From an uncultured Alphaproteobacteria bacterium (GTDB lineage: Bacteria; Pseudomonadota; Alphaproteobacteria; Rs-D84), in NCBI GenBank assembly GCA_947053455.1, contig CAMRSV010000009.1:1-33469 (forward strand): a stretch of 33,469 nucleotides of DNA, in the 5' to 3' direction. This document shows positions 23,369 through 31,300 of this stretch, piece by piece. Each line of letters starts with the position of its first letter. The first letter of the stretch is position 1. Under the pieces are notes generated by a model. That model made no database searches and was not told the DNA's origin. It saw only the letters and a program-made list of their open reading frames with translations. The translations under genes were made by a program, and so were the position numbers.

Positions 23369-23500
23369 TAAAACGGGTTGCAATGCACCCCGTAAAAATG
23401 AATTAGATGCAACTTGGCAAAAATTATTAGAATGATGTAGATGCGGGCGAAAAATTTGCGTAGTGTATTAGACATACATGAGCAAACTTTTCACCCGCAG
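23369..23500 (-). ncRNA. Candidate sRNA or structured 3' UTR of efp
   Basis: Just after the efp stop the minus strand can form a 17-bp hairpin (GCGGGTGAAAAGTTTGC with GCAAATTTTTCGCCCGC) that is fully paired using two G-U wobbles. The same arms on the plus strand have C-A mismatches, so the minus strand is the functional one. An AT-rich linker follows, then a second hairpin, ACGGG-x-TGCA with TGCA-x-CCCGT, ending in TTTAATTT. Hairpin, linker and terminator is the usual sRNA layout. TATAAT lies at the efp stop, so it could be made independently or cut from efp mRNA. Confidence 0.45.
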
Positions 23501-23524
23501 ATATATTATTATTATAATTTTTTA

Positions 23525-24094
23525 TTATTTCGCGCGTTCAACGTATTCCAGCGTTTCCGTATTCACGACGATTTTCTCGCCTGCCTCTACAAATAACGGA
23601 ACTTGAACGCGAATGCCGTTGTCAAGAATCGCCGGTTTGCCGCCGCTGGATGACGCGGTTTGCCCCTTTAGGGCGGGTTCGGTTTCTTCGACCGTTGCAA
23701 TTACCGTTTTCGGCAATGTGATAGATACCGGGTGCCCTTCGACAAAATTCGCCTTGACCCCCATTTCCGGCGCCAAGAATTTCATCATATCGCCCAGGGA
23801 ATCAACCGGCATTGTGAACTGTTCATAATCCGACAGGTTCATAAAGAACGCATCCGTTCCGTCGGAATACAAATACTGACACTCAAAATCTTCGACCATC
23901 AGTTTTTCAACCTTGTCCTCCGCGCGCCAACGGTCGCCACCCTTGTTACCGGTGTCAATATCACGCAAATCGGCCTGAACAAACGCACCGCCCTTGCCAG
24001 GTTTAACTTTGGTTATTGATGTGACGGAATACCGACGTCCGTTATGGGAAATAACCCAACCGACACGCATGTCATTTGCAATGTATGATGCCAT
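23525..24094 (-). CDS. efp: Elongation factor P
   Basis: EF-P binds the ribosomal E site and rescues translation at polyproline stretches. The 189-residue protein has the three expected beta-barrel domains. The tip loop reads KPGKGGAF with Lys34, the residue modified in EF-Ps that use lysylation-type enzymes; no modification enzyme is in the window. The C-terminal domain has the GxVxVPLFVxxGExIxVxTxxxxYxxR pattern (VPLFVEAGEKIVVNTETLEY). It lies upstream of the structured RNA array on the same strand and 60 bases downstream of ppa, so ppa and efp may be co-transcribed. Confidence 0.97.
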   Translation of the reverse strand: MASYIANDMRVGWVISHNGRRYSVTSITKVKPGKGGAFVQADLRDIDTGNKGGDRWRAEDKVEKLMVEDFECQYLYSDGTDAFFMNLSDYEQFTMPVDSLGDMMKFLAPEMGVKANFVEGHPVSITLPKTVIATVEETEPALKGQTASSSGGKPAILDNGIRVQVPLFVEAGEKIVVNTETLEYVERAK

Positions 24095-24154
24095 TGTAAT
24101 ACCTCTTTATTTTACCGTTTTATTATACGCAGCCCCGTCCCCCGCGCAAGTGAT

Positions 24155-24697
24155 TTATTTCGCCTCGCGCTTGTGATTCCAATAACGGTCAATGCTGTCC
24201 ATAATCAACTTATCCGCCGTTTCCCGGTCGGCCCAACCCAAAACTTTGGACCAAGCGTTCGGCTGCAAATCCTTATAGTGCTGAAAAAAGTATTCGATTT
24301 TCGAACGCAAAATTTGCGGCAATTGCTCCAACTGTTCGGTGGTGGTGTAATACGGATCGATTTTATCACGCGGCACGCAGATGATTTTTTCGTCACCGCC
24401 GGCTTGATCTTCCATTAAAAGCGCACCAATCGGGCGAACCTCAATCAAAACACCAGGACGCAGCGGCGCATTACAAACCACAACACAGTCCAGCGGATCG
24501 CCGTCATCGCCCAATGTCCCCGGGAAATAACCATAGTTCGCCGGATATGCCATCGGCGCGTGTAGAATCCGGTCAACCTTTAACATGCCGGTTTCTTTGT
24601 TAATTTCATATTTTACATAGCCGTTTTCCGGAACTTCAATAATAGCATTCATTTTTTTGGGCGGCATTTTGCCCGGTACAATTTCTTCGATTGTCAT
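24155..24697 (-). CDS. ppa: Inorganic pyrophosphatase
   Basis: Family I soluble pyrophosphatase hydrolyses pyrophosphate from biosynthesis to two phosphates in the cytoplasm. The 180-residue length is normal. Key blocks are VDRILHAPMAYPANYGYFPG, the metal-binding DGDPLD at 65-70, and IICVPRDKIDP. The C-terminal KDLQPNAWSKVLGW is typical of proteobacterial enzymes. AAAGGAT lies upstream. It precedes efp on the same strand. Confidence 0.97.
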   Translation of the reverse strand: MTIEEIVPGKMPPKKMNAIIEVPENGYVKYEINKETGMLKVDRILHAPMAYPANYGYFPGTLGDDGDPLDCVVVCNAPLRPGVLIEVRPIGALLMEDQAGGDEKIICVPRDKIDPYYTTTEQLEQLPQILRSKIEYFFQHYKDLQPNAWSKVLGWADRETADKLIMDSIDRYWNHKREAK

Positions 24698-24753
24698 AAA
24701 TATCTATCCTTTGTTTGTGGCGGATATATTATCATAAAAATCAGATATTGCAA

Positions 24754-25359
24754 TCAATTTGAACTGTAATGGCAATTTGAGGTAAATTCATACGTTCCCG
24801 ACTCATCCGACATTTCTGTCCCGGTCGGCAAATAACAATCAGATATCTTGGTGCCATACGCATCGGTTTTCCCACCATCCGGGCATGCCTTGCATGACGC
24901 GTCGCCGGTTGCGGTATCACATTCATCCGCATAGTAAAATGTCCCATACCTTCCGCAACCACATTCATAGGTGTAAACCGATGTACAACTGCCATCAATT
25001 TTCTTTTTTGTACAACTTGTTTTGCGCCGATAATTGATACTAAAAGATCCATAACCCATATTTTCCCATTCTTTATCCCCATCAGTTAAATCACATTTCA
25101 TGGAAGAACATAAGTCCACCTTATAACAAGACGAGCATTCTGTAATACATTTTGATTGCGATGATGCGCTGCAACTATCGCAACATACATAATTACTGAC
25201 ACTATAACAAGAAGCACATTCTGTCGCACATTTTGATTGCGACGGAGCCCAACAACTGTCACAGCACAAATATGTTGTTATTTCAGGTGTCGTCGAAATT
25301 GCCCCCGGCGCTGCCTGTGACAATATCGCCAAGGCAAAAAGTATCAAAATTAAACGCAT
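24754..25359 (-). CDS. Secreted Cys-rich protein with internal repeat
   Basis: The 201-residue protein has a signal peptide (LILFALAILSQAAPGA) and more than 20 Cys. Two repeats of about 25 residues stand near the start, each with CCDSC, six residues, SKC, x-TEC, x-SCY. The rest holds spaced Cys pairs and a C-terminal motif, CKACPDGGKTDAYGTKISDC, then LPTGT and TYEFTSNCHY. Such spacing implies many disulphides in the periplasm or outside the cell. I know no function. The start is preceded by AAGGGGG. Structured RNA copy E ends about 30 bases upstream on the same strand, so this gene may be governed by that RNA in cis. Confidence 0.75.
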   Translation of the reverse strand: MRLILILFALAILSQAAPGAISTTPEITTYLCCDSCWAPSQSKCATECASCYSVSNYVCCDSCSASSQSKCITECSSCYKVDLCSSMKCDLTDGDKEWENMGYGSFSINYRRKTSCTKKKIDGSCTSVYTYECGCGRYGTFYYADECDTATGDASCKACPDGGKTDAYGTKISDCYLPTGTEMSDESGTYEFTSNCHYSSN

Positions 25360-25387
25360 ACTAAAATCCCCCTTGTTTCATTCAAAA

Positions 25388-25591
25388 CAAAAACCACCGA
25401 ATACTTTCAGTGGCCAGGAGGTTGACAACTATCTTGCGAGTAGCACGGTTTATTTGTTATTAGACCGTCCTCCTGACCCTTTGATGAATCAGGAGAATAT
25501 TTATCGTCACAATAAAAACGGCGCAATGCGCCAAGTATATTCCGACGCACAAGAGAGGTTGTCATGCCCCATCACGGCAACCCGCCGTGAC
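25388..25591 (-). ncRNA. Structured RNA copy E, leader of the Cys-rich gene
   Basis: Promoter TTTACA-18-TATAAT (25627-25598) points to a start at the first hairpin (TCACGGC/GCCGTGA, 7 bp). Y' TGACAAC-GTTGTCA pairing is perfect (25564-25558 with 25429-25423), extended by CTTG/CAAG. Compared with copy A one base pair is swapped on both sides. P4 is GGCGC/GCGCC. Segment 1 CTCCTGA (25495-25489), segment 2 GGTCAGGAGG (25478-25469), segment 3 CCTCCTGGCC (25421-25412). The terminator is CCAC-x-GAA/TTC-x-GTGG with a U-G wobble and TTTTTGTTTT. The Cys-rich gene follows at once. Confidence 0.75.
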
Positions 25592-25597
25592 ATTTTT

Positions 25598-25627
25598 ATT
25601 ATAGGAAATTAACATTCACATTGTAAA
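25598..25627 (-). promoter_or_regulatory. Promoter of RNA copy E
   Basis: On the minus strand TTTACA, 18 bases, TATAAT. The predicted start falls on the first base of the 5' hairpin. Confidence 0.55.
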
Positions 25628-25635
25628 GGCAAAAA

Positions 25636-25664
25636 TAAAAAACCGCCACATGGGCGGTTTTTAT
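25636..25664. terminator. Terminator of dnaN
   Basis: A-run, AACCGCC, ACATG loop, GGCGGTT, T-run; symmetric, following dnaN on the minus strand and insulating it from the copy E promoter. Confidence 0.88.
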
Positions 25665-25676
25665 GCACAATACCAA

Positions 25677-26795
25677 TTACATACGCATCGGCATCAATAC
25701 GAACAATGCATCCGTCTTCTTGTCGGTTGATTTGATAATCGTGGGCGACAACGGATCTTGCATTTCCATTTGGAACTTGTCCCCTTCGACCTGGGACGCG
25801 ACATCCATCAGGAATTTTACATTGAAACCGACGGTAAACGAACTGTCACCGTTGTATTCAATGTCCAGTTCCTGGGTTGCAGTGCCAGCATCCGGACTGG
25901 ATGCATTAACAACCAACTTGTTCATGGAATATGTCAATTGAACAGATTTTGTTTTATCAACACTGGCCACAGACACCAAATCAACAGAATTCAGGAATTG
26001 TTTTCTATCTAAAATTGCGATTTTATCATTGCCCTTGGGAATAACCACGCGGTAATTCGGATATTGTGCATCAACTAATTTACTGGTCAATGTGGCAGCA
26101 CCAACTGTAAAACGGGCCTTGGTATCAGACAATTCAACCGTCACATCATCAACAGTTGCATCTTCCAACAACTTTGACAATTCACCAATCACACGGCGTG
26201 GCAAAATCACCGCAGGCATTTCCGCACTGCCTTCGGGCGCAGGCATTGCACACAACGCCATTCGTTGCGCATCGGTTGCAACCGCCGTCAGCATTTTTTC
26301 CTTGCCCTCGTCGGAAATGTGGAAATAAATCCCCCCCAGATGATAACGTACATCATCGGTCGGAATTGCAAATTTTGTCTGATTAATCAAATGCGCCAGG
26401 TCGCCTGTCGTCATTTGGAATTTTGTGGTCAGATTGCTGCCCGCCATGGCCGGGAAATTTTCCGCCGGCAAAGTCGGCAAACGGAACACTGCACGACCAC
26501 TTGATACAACCAACTGATCGCCATTTTGTTTAAATGAAATTTCCGCATCGTCCGGCAATTTGCGCACAATATCATACAGCATTTGAACCGGCACAGTCGT
26601 TTTCCCGCCCAGTGTTATATCTGCCGCGACATGTTCCACCAATTCCAAGTCAACATTTGTCGCAGACAGTATCAAATCGTCCGCAACCTCTATCTTAACG
26701 TTCATCAATATCGGCAATGTCGCGCGTTTTTCAACGATGGACTGCATATGCCCCAGCGCACGTATCAACACCTGACGAAATACTGAAAATTCCAT
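25677..26795 (-). CDS. dnaN: DNA polymerase III beta subunit (sliding clamp)
   Basis: The clamp is a ring dimer that tethers DNA polymerase to its template. The protein is full length at 372 residues and shows three similar domains. Characteristic blocks are LPILMNVKIEVADDLILSAT, FRLPTLPAENFPA, YHLGGIYFHI, ATDAQRMALC, and the C-terminal ALFVLMPMRM, which corresponds to the conserved Y/F-V-x-MP-M/V-R-L tail. It is not next to dnaA here and is followed by its own terminator, so it appears monocistronic. Confidence 0.98.
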   Translation of the reverse strand: MEFSVFRQVLIRALGHMQSIVEKRATLPILMNVKIEVADDLILSATNVDLELVEHVAADITLGGKTTVPVQMLYDIVRKLPDDAEISFKQNGDQLVVSSGRAVFRLPTLPAENFPAMAGSNLTTKFQMTTGDLAHLINQTKFAIPTDDVRYHLGGIYFHISDEGKEKMLTAVATDAQRMALCAMPAPEGSAEMPAVILPRRVIGELSKLLEDATVDDVTVELSDTKARFTVGAATLTSKLVDAQYPNYRVVIPKGNDKIAILDRKQFLNSVDLVSVASVDKTKSVQLTYSMNKLVVNASSPDAGTATQELDIEYNGDSSFTVGFNVKFLMDVASQVEGDKFQMEMQDPLSPTIIKSTDKKTDALFVLMPMRM

Positions 26796-26896
26796 TTGTG
26801 AACTCCTGTATGATTTATTTCAATATTCTTTTGAATGCAGTTTATCAAAAAATGCCGATTCGGCGCAAGCGTAAAAGAGTAACATAATCCCAAAAC

Positions 26897-26926
26897 AAAA
26901 AAGACCGCCAAATGGCGGCCTTTTTT
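26897..26926 (-). terminator. Terminator of the pilin-rluC-asmA-cdaA run
   Basis: GGCCGCC, ATTT loop, GGCGGTC, then six T on the minus strand, two bases after the cdaA stop. Confidence 0.9.
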
Positions 26927-26927
26927 C

Positions 26928-27683
26928 CTATTTGCTCATGACTTTTTCCAGCTTTGCGCGCAATTTTTGCGTATCGTCATACTTGGTTATTTTTCCTTTT
27001 TCTGCGATTGATATGTCACCACTTTCTTCCGACACAATCAAAACAACCGCCCTGGATACATCCGAAAGACCCAACGCCGCCCGATGACGCGTTCCATATT
27101 TCCAGTTTAAATTATTTTGTGATAACGGCAAAATGGCACCAGCATATGCAATGCGTTCCTTTTGAATAATAACCGCACCGTCATGCAGCGGCGTCTTATT
27201 AAAAAATATGGTCAACAACAACTCTGCTGTTATAACCGCATCAATGCGCACACCTTTCCTTTCAATTGCGCTTTCATCCAGTGTCGTTGGGAACACAATC
27301 AGTGCCCCAGTATGCTTTGACGACATATATTCCACCGCCGACACAATTGCGTCCAACGGGCGCGTATCACGCATACCACTACCGCGCCGAAAAACGCGAC
27401 GCCATTCTTCTATATTTCCCATAAGAGCCATAAATTTACGCAATTCCGGTTGAAAAACAACAATCAGCGACAATGATAAAAACAGCGCCGTCCAATGCAA
27501 AAACGCCCCTAGCAAATCCAAATGGAACCACAGCATTATAAAACTTATACCCCACAACGCCGCCAATCCCAATAGCCCACGCACCAATGTCTCTGACGAG
27601 GTGTTTTTTATAAAACTGCGGTAAAATATCCATAATATTACAATGATTATTACAACTTGTATCAATCCAACCCAATTAAACAT
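26928..27683 (-). CDS. cdaA: Diadenylate cyclase, CdaA type
   Basis: CdaA condenses two ATP into the second messenger c-di-AMP. The 251-residue protein has the CdaA plan: three N-terminal membrane helices (about 5-22, 32-50, 57-77), a short linker, and a DAC domain. The catalytic DGA (168-170, in TPLHDGAVII) and RHR (199-201, in YGTRHRAALGLS) motifs are intact, and the C-terminal VSEESGDISIAEKGK block matches the family. CdaA is common in Firmicutes and rare in Alphaproteobacteria. The usual partner genes cdaR and glmM are absent; here it follows asmA by 15 bases. Confidence 0.93.
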   Translation of the reverse strand: MFNWVGLIQVVIIIVILWIFYRSFIKNTSSETLVRGLLGLAALWGISFIMLWFHLDLLGAFLHWTALFLSLSLIVVFQPELRKFMALMGNIEEWRRVFRRGSGMRDTRPLDAIVSAVEYMSSKHTGALIVFPTTLDESAIERKGVRIDAVITAELLLTIFFNKTPLHDGAVIIQKERIAYAGAILPLSQNNLNWKYGTRHRAALGLSDVSRAVVLIVSEESGDISIAEKGKITKYDDTQKLRAKLEKVMSK

Positions 27684-27698
27684 TTTTTACCCCCATTT

Positions 27699-29804
27699 TT
27701 ATTTTTGCATAACAGATTCCAACAATTGTTCAATCGGCGCGTCCAGCCATGCCGGATCATCACGCAATGCGGGCGCCCCGCGACGCAATGCAGTTTCGCA
27801 TGGCGTATCATCCGCCAACCAGTTCTCCAACAAATCCCCAGCTAGCAAGCCGACCCCCGCCCCGGCGACCAGTCCAATTCCCCCCGTAAACGGCGCCAGC
27901 AGCAGTCCGATACCAGTTGCAGATGCAACTTTTCCTGCAACCGCGGCACCGTTTATATGAATATCAGGTTCCGCCAAATCCCCGGTTATTTCAATGGAAT
28001 TGACAACATTTCCTGTCAAAGACAATTTCAGTCCACGAACCGGCACCGTCGTCAAAGACAATTTCATGTTCTCGCCCCCTAGGTCTAAATCACCAGCCAA
28101 CCGAACATTTATAGAATTAGTCTGAACTGCCACACCGTTCTGCGTTTCTGCAACCCCGGAACGCAGTTTCGTATTTAATGCAACACATGAAATTTTTATT
28201 TGATCGTACTTTTTTTCTGTCCGAAACAAATCCTGAATCCCGTGGCGCAATGATGTCAGGAAATCCGTCCCATACATATATGCCACCAGTTTTGAATGCG
28301 CATACCCAGGCGCGGCGGAATATAAACGAACGGGGCCTGTAACGGTCTGCATCACTTCGGATAAATTTGAGCCATTGGCCATTAAAAACGTTTCAAAATC
28401 AACCGGCAAATCAGATATTATTCCGTCAACACGTATTTGATTCAATATTTCACCAATCGAAATATTACGGCCGACCGCGCCCACCGTGCCGCGCATCATA
28501 CCATCGGGGGCAATTAATATATCCGCCCCAATAATCACGTTACCACCACCAATTCCAACATCTGCGTCAACACGCGCATCCCCCGATACAGATTTTGCAC
28601 GCAGCTCGATTTCACGCAAATTTAAATCCCGATACACAATCAATTCATTAATTGATACGTCGGCATTAAAATCAAATGCGGCAAAATACTCGCCAAACAA
28701 AGGCGTGTCCTTAAATACGTTAATGGAACGCTTTGGGCGAATCCATTGCCGCCCGTAAAGATCCGGGAACAATTCCATCAAACTAATACGCTTTGATTCC
28801 AAATTCAGATTCAAAGTCGGAATTTTTTTTGACCAATCATAATCCCCGGACAAGGTTATTTTATTTCCACGTGTACTAATTGTCGATTTACGCAGTGTCA
28901 CGCGATGGTGGTCAAATCCGCCCGCAAGGTTAACTGATATTTTTGCGAGTGGTAACAACTCCAAACCGATGACATCCCCCATTTCAGTGATATTTGGTAT
29001 ATCACCTTTAACTATAAAGTCTATGGGCATCAGGCTGGTTCCTTCCAAGGCAACATTCGCAATCAGCGCGTCACCACCGGTAGATACGGCAATTTTAACG
29101 GGGTATATTTTTCGTTCTGGATTATATTGGGAATAAGAAACGATAAATGGGAACATCGCGGATTTTGACTTTATCCATCCAGCATATTCACGAACATCGT
29201 CCTTGGGCACATAGTGCACGCTAAAACCGGAAATTGAGTATGTACTGTCCAAAACATGTGCAACAAGATTTTTTATTTCAACACTACCAAGTCCCGGATC
29301 CTTGAATGGATATTTTTCTTGCACCACGGGGTGCGAATCTGATGTGGTCGCAATCAGCCCCTGATGTTTTTTATCCACCGCATCGTCTTTATCATCAAAT
29401 TCGGGCATTATGGAATATTGTCCATCGGCATTTTGCTCAACACATGCAGTCGCATCATAAATCTTTACATTTTGAATTGTCGGCCTGTCACGGAAAAGCG
29501 AGACCAGATTCATCGTCACATCAATTTTTTCCGCACTAAACGCATACTTGTGCCGTGCCCAATCAGCATTAGGAACACGAACCTGATGCAACTCTATCTT
29601 TGGCCGCAGTGACAATTTCCAAGACACGGCACCATCTATTTGTACAGGTAAACCAGTTGCATCCCTTAAAATCGCCAAGACATTTCCACGCAGTGTTTCC
29701 AAATTAACCTGGCTTAAGGCGATAACTGTCGCCACCGCCAATCCCATAAGGAACAGCCCAAGAACCCTAAACACCGCGAAAAATAATTTGGTTTTTGTCA
29801 GCAT
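27699..29804 (-). CDS. AsmA family envelope protein
   Basis: AsmA-like proteins are inner-membrane-anchored periplasmic bridges implicated in phospholipid transport and outer-membrane biogenesis. The 701-residue protein has one N-terminal membrane helix (VLGLFLMGLAVATVIAL), then the AsmA N-terminal domain (LPVQIDGAVSWKLSLRPKIE, DVTMNLVSLFRDRP), a long beta-rich body, and the family C-terminal part (GLKLSLTGNVVNSIEITGDL). A Gly-rich hydrophobic stretch follows at about 630-655. It begins seven bases after rluC and precedes cdaA. Length is typical of AsmA. Confidence 0.88.
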   Translation of the reverse strand: MLTKTKLFFAVFRVLGLFLMGLAVATVIALSQVNLETLRGNVLAILRDATGLPVQIDGAVSWKLSLRPKIELHQVRVPNADWARHKYAFSAEKIDVTMNLVSLFRDRPTIQNVKIYDATACVEQNADGQYSIMPEFDDKDDAVDKKHQGLIATTSDSHPVVQEKYPFKDPGLGSVEIKNLVAHVLDSTYSISGFSVHYVPKDDVREYAGWIKSKSAMFPFIVSYSQYNPERKIYPVKIAVSTGGDALIANVALEGTSLMPIDFIVKGDIPNITEMGDVIGLELLPLAKISVNLAGGFDHHRVTLRKSTISTRGNKITLSGDYDWSKKIPTLNLNLESKRISLMELFPDLYGRQWIRPKRSINVFKDTPLFGEYFAAFDFNADVSINELIVYRDLNLREIELRAKSVSGDARVDADVGIGGGNVIIGADILIAPDGMMRGTVGAVGRNISIGEILNQIRVDGIISDLPVDFETFLMANGSNLSEVMQTVTGPVRLYSAAPGYAHSKLVAYMYGTDFLTSLRHGIQDLFRTEKKYDQIKISCVALNTKLRSGVAETQNGVAVQTNSINVRLAGDLDLGGENMKLSLTTVPVRGLKLSLTGNVVNSIEITGDLAEPDIHINGAAVAGKVASATGIGLLLAPFTGGIGLVAGAGVGLLAGDLLENWLADDTPCETALRRGAPALRDDPAWLDAPIEQLLESVMQK

Positions 29805-29811
29805 TTTTCTT

Positions 29812-30780
29812 CTAGGGTAATTTTAACTCCAAAAATTTCATCACCGGCAGCATAAATTCCGGCACGGGCGCCGTTAGCGTCATTAGCCGTCCGTTTGACG
29901 GATGCTGAAATGTTATCTTGTGCGCAAACAGGAACAAGTTCCGCGTGCCCAAAACAGCACAAAGCGAACCATCCAATTTTTTATCACGTCCGTACAAATC
30001 ATCGCCAACAATTGGTGCGCCCAATGTTCGCGCGCTATGCACACGTAATTGATGTGTACGACCGGTTTTCGGCGAAAATAATACCCAGGACACGCACCCG
30101 ATGGCGGTGGCCAAGACTTCGTATTCAGTGACAGCACGCTGCGGACGCGGGCCTGTGCCGCCGTTTATTCTAGACGGCGCATCAAACACCTGCCCTTTTA
30201 ACATATAATTATCAATCACGCCACGCGGTGGCTTTACATCGCCATTAAGCAGTGCCAAATATTCTTTGTGTGCGGTTTTTGACTGAAACGCGGCGGCCAG
30301 TTTTTGTGCGGCATTCTGATTCTTTGCCACGACCAAAATTCCACTAGTGTCACGGTCAATACGATGAACCAACGAAATCTTGTCGTATGGGAACATTGCC
30401 GCCGCCATTTTATCAACCGATTTTCGAATACCGGTCCCCCCCTGAACCGCCAGTCCGGCCGGTTTATTAAACACAACAATGTCATCATCATTATGTATTA
30501 TACATGTGCGCAACATTTCCAAATCAGAAAGCGTGAAATTATCACCACCTTCGTTTTTAACCGGCGACTTGGCATATCCAGCCAGGGTTGGCGGCACGCG
30601 AACCGCATCCCCCGCACACAATATTTCATTTCCACGTACGCGCGAAGAATTAACACGTATTTGCCCGCCGCGGCAAAGTTTGTAAAACTCGCGCTGGGGC
30701 ATTGATGGAAATTTGCGCAAAAACCAGCGCATCAGACGCGTACCCTCTTCTACCTTGGAAACAGTTATTATTTCTGCCAT
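29812..30780 (-). CDS. rluC: 23S rRNA pseudouridine synthase, RluC-like
   Basis: RluC-type enzymes isomerise specific uridines of 23S rRNA. The 322-residue protein has an N-terminal S4 RNA-binding domain (about 10-65: MRWFLRKFPSMPQREFYKLC, GQIRVNSSRV) and an RluA-family catalytic domain. The active-site block reads SLVHRIDRDTSGILVVAKN with the nucleophilic Asp. The RTHQLRVH motif is also present. The S4 domain wording resembles Alphaproteobacterial RluC. It starts six bases after the pilin-like gene. Confidence 0.92.
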   Translation of the reverse strand: MAEIITVSKVEEGTRLMRWFLRKFPSMPQREFYKLCRGGQIRVNSSRVRGNEILCAGDAVRVPPTLAGYAKSPVKNEGGDNFTLSDLEMLRTCIIHNDDDIVVFNKPAGLAVQGGTGIRKSVDKMAAAMFPYDKISLVHRIDRDTSGILVVAKNQNAAQKLAAAFQSKTAHKEYLALLNGDVKPPRGVIDNYMLKGQVFDAPSRINGGTGPRPQRAVTEYEVLATAIGCVSWVLFSPKTGRTHQLRVHSARTLGAPIVGDDLYGRDKKLDGSLCAVLGTRNLFLFAHKITFQHPSNGRLMTLTAPVPEFMLPVMKFLELKLP

Positions 30781-30786
30781 GTGCGG

Positions 30787-31251
30787 TTAATCGCCATATG
30801 TTATGGAAATTGTGTTTTTCCCATTAGGCGCCTTGCAGTTACCAGTTGCGCCGCCATTTTTGCCGCCGGACATTTGATATCCGACCGAATCAGACCATGC
30901 CTTGGTCAGAAAATATTCACAATCAGACTGCGACAAACCGTTTATTGAAACGACAAATTGACGCGAATTGGACGAATCCACCGCCAACTCGTACGTACCA
31001 CCGTATGTATTTTTCGGCGACATGCCGATTGCCCTGAATATCGTTGAATTATTTATATGCGAATAGTTGTCGTATTCACCCAGCAGTGCTCGCACACCGG
31101 TGACAATCTGAATAACCTCGTCGTTTACGGCGTTGCGACGCTGCGTGCGCATTGCGGTTGAAATCATTCCGATTGCGCCGACCGTTATAACACCCATTAT
31201 GGCCAGCACCCCCAGCATTTCAATCATTGAACGACCGGATTCTTGATTCAT
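30787..31251 (-). CDS. Type IV pilin-like protein
   Basis: The 154-residue protein has a class III signal: NQESG followed by RSMIEMLGVLAIMGVITVG. Cleavage after Gly6 would leave Arg at position 1 and the conserved Glu at position 5. The hydrophobic helix runs to about residue 32. The C-terminal domain contains two Cys (SDCEYFL and GNCKAPNG) that probably make the D-region disulphide. Arg at position 1 is unusual, since Phe or Met is normal. No pilus assembly genes are nearby. It may be a major or minor pilin or a pseudopilin. It heads the rluC-asmA-cdaA run. Confidence 0.8.
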   Translation of the reverse strand: MNQESGRSMIEMLGVLAIMGVITVGAIGMISTAMRTQRRNAVNDEVIQIVTGVRALLGEYDNYSHINNSTIFRAIGMSPKNTYGGTYELAVDSSNSRQFVVSINGLSQSDCEYFLTKAWSDSVGYQMSGGKNGGATGNCKAPNGKNTISITYGD

Positions 31252-31300
31252 TTTATACCCCCATTTGCTATTTGTTTTTTATTATTCTATCATAAAAAGC

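Noticed and set aside
23080..23406. Plus-strand open frame of 108 codons across RNA copy C
   Set aside because: Composition is unlike the real genes (His, Pro and Arg-rich) and it is antisense to the promoter, RNA and terminator of copy C.
23361..23435. Small plus-strand frame of 24 codons (MEIKTGCNAPRKNEL onward)
   Set aside because: It overlaps the minus-strand terminator hairpin at 23373-23393 and has no ribosome binding site. It could be a gene relic but nothing supports that.
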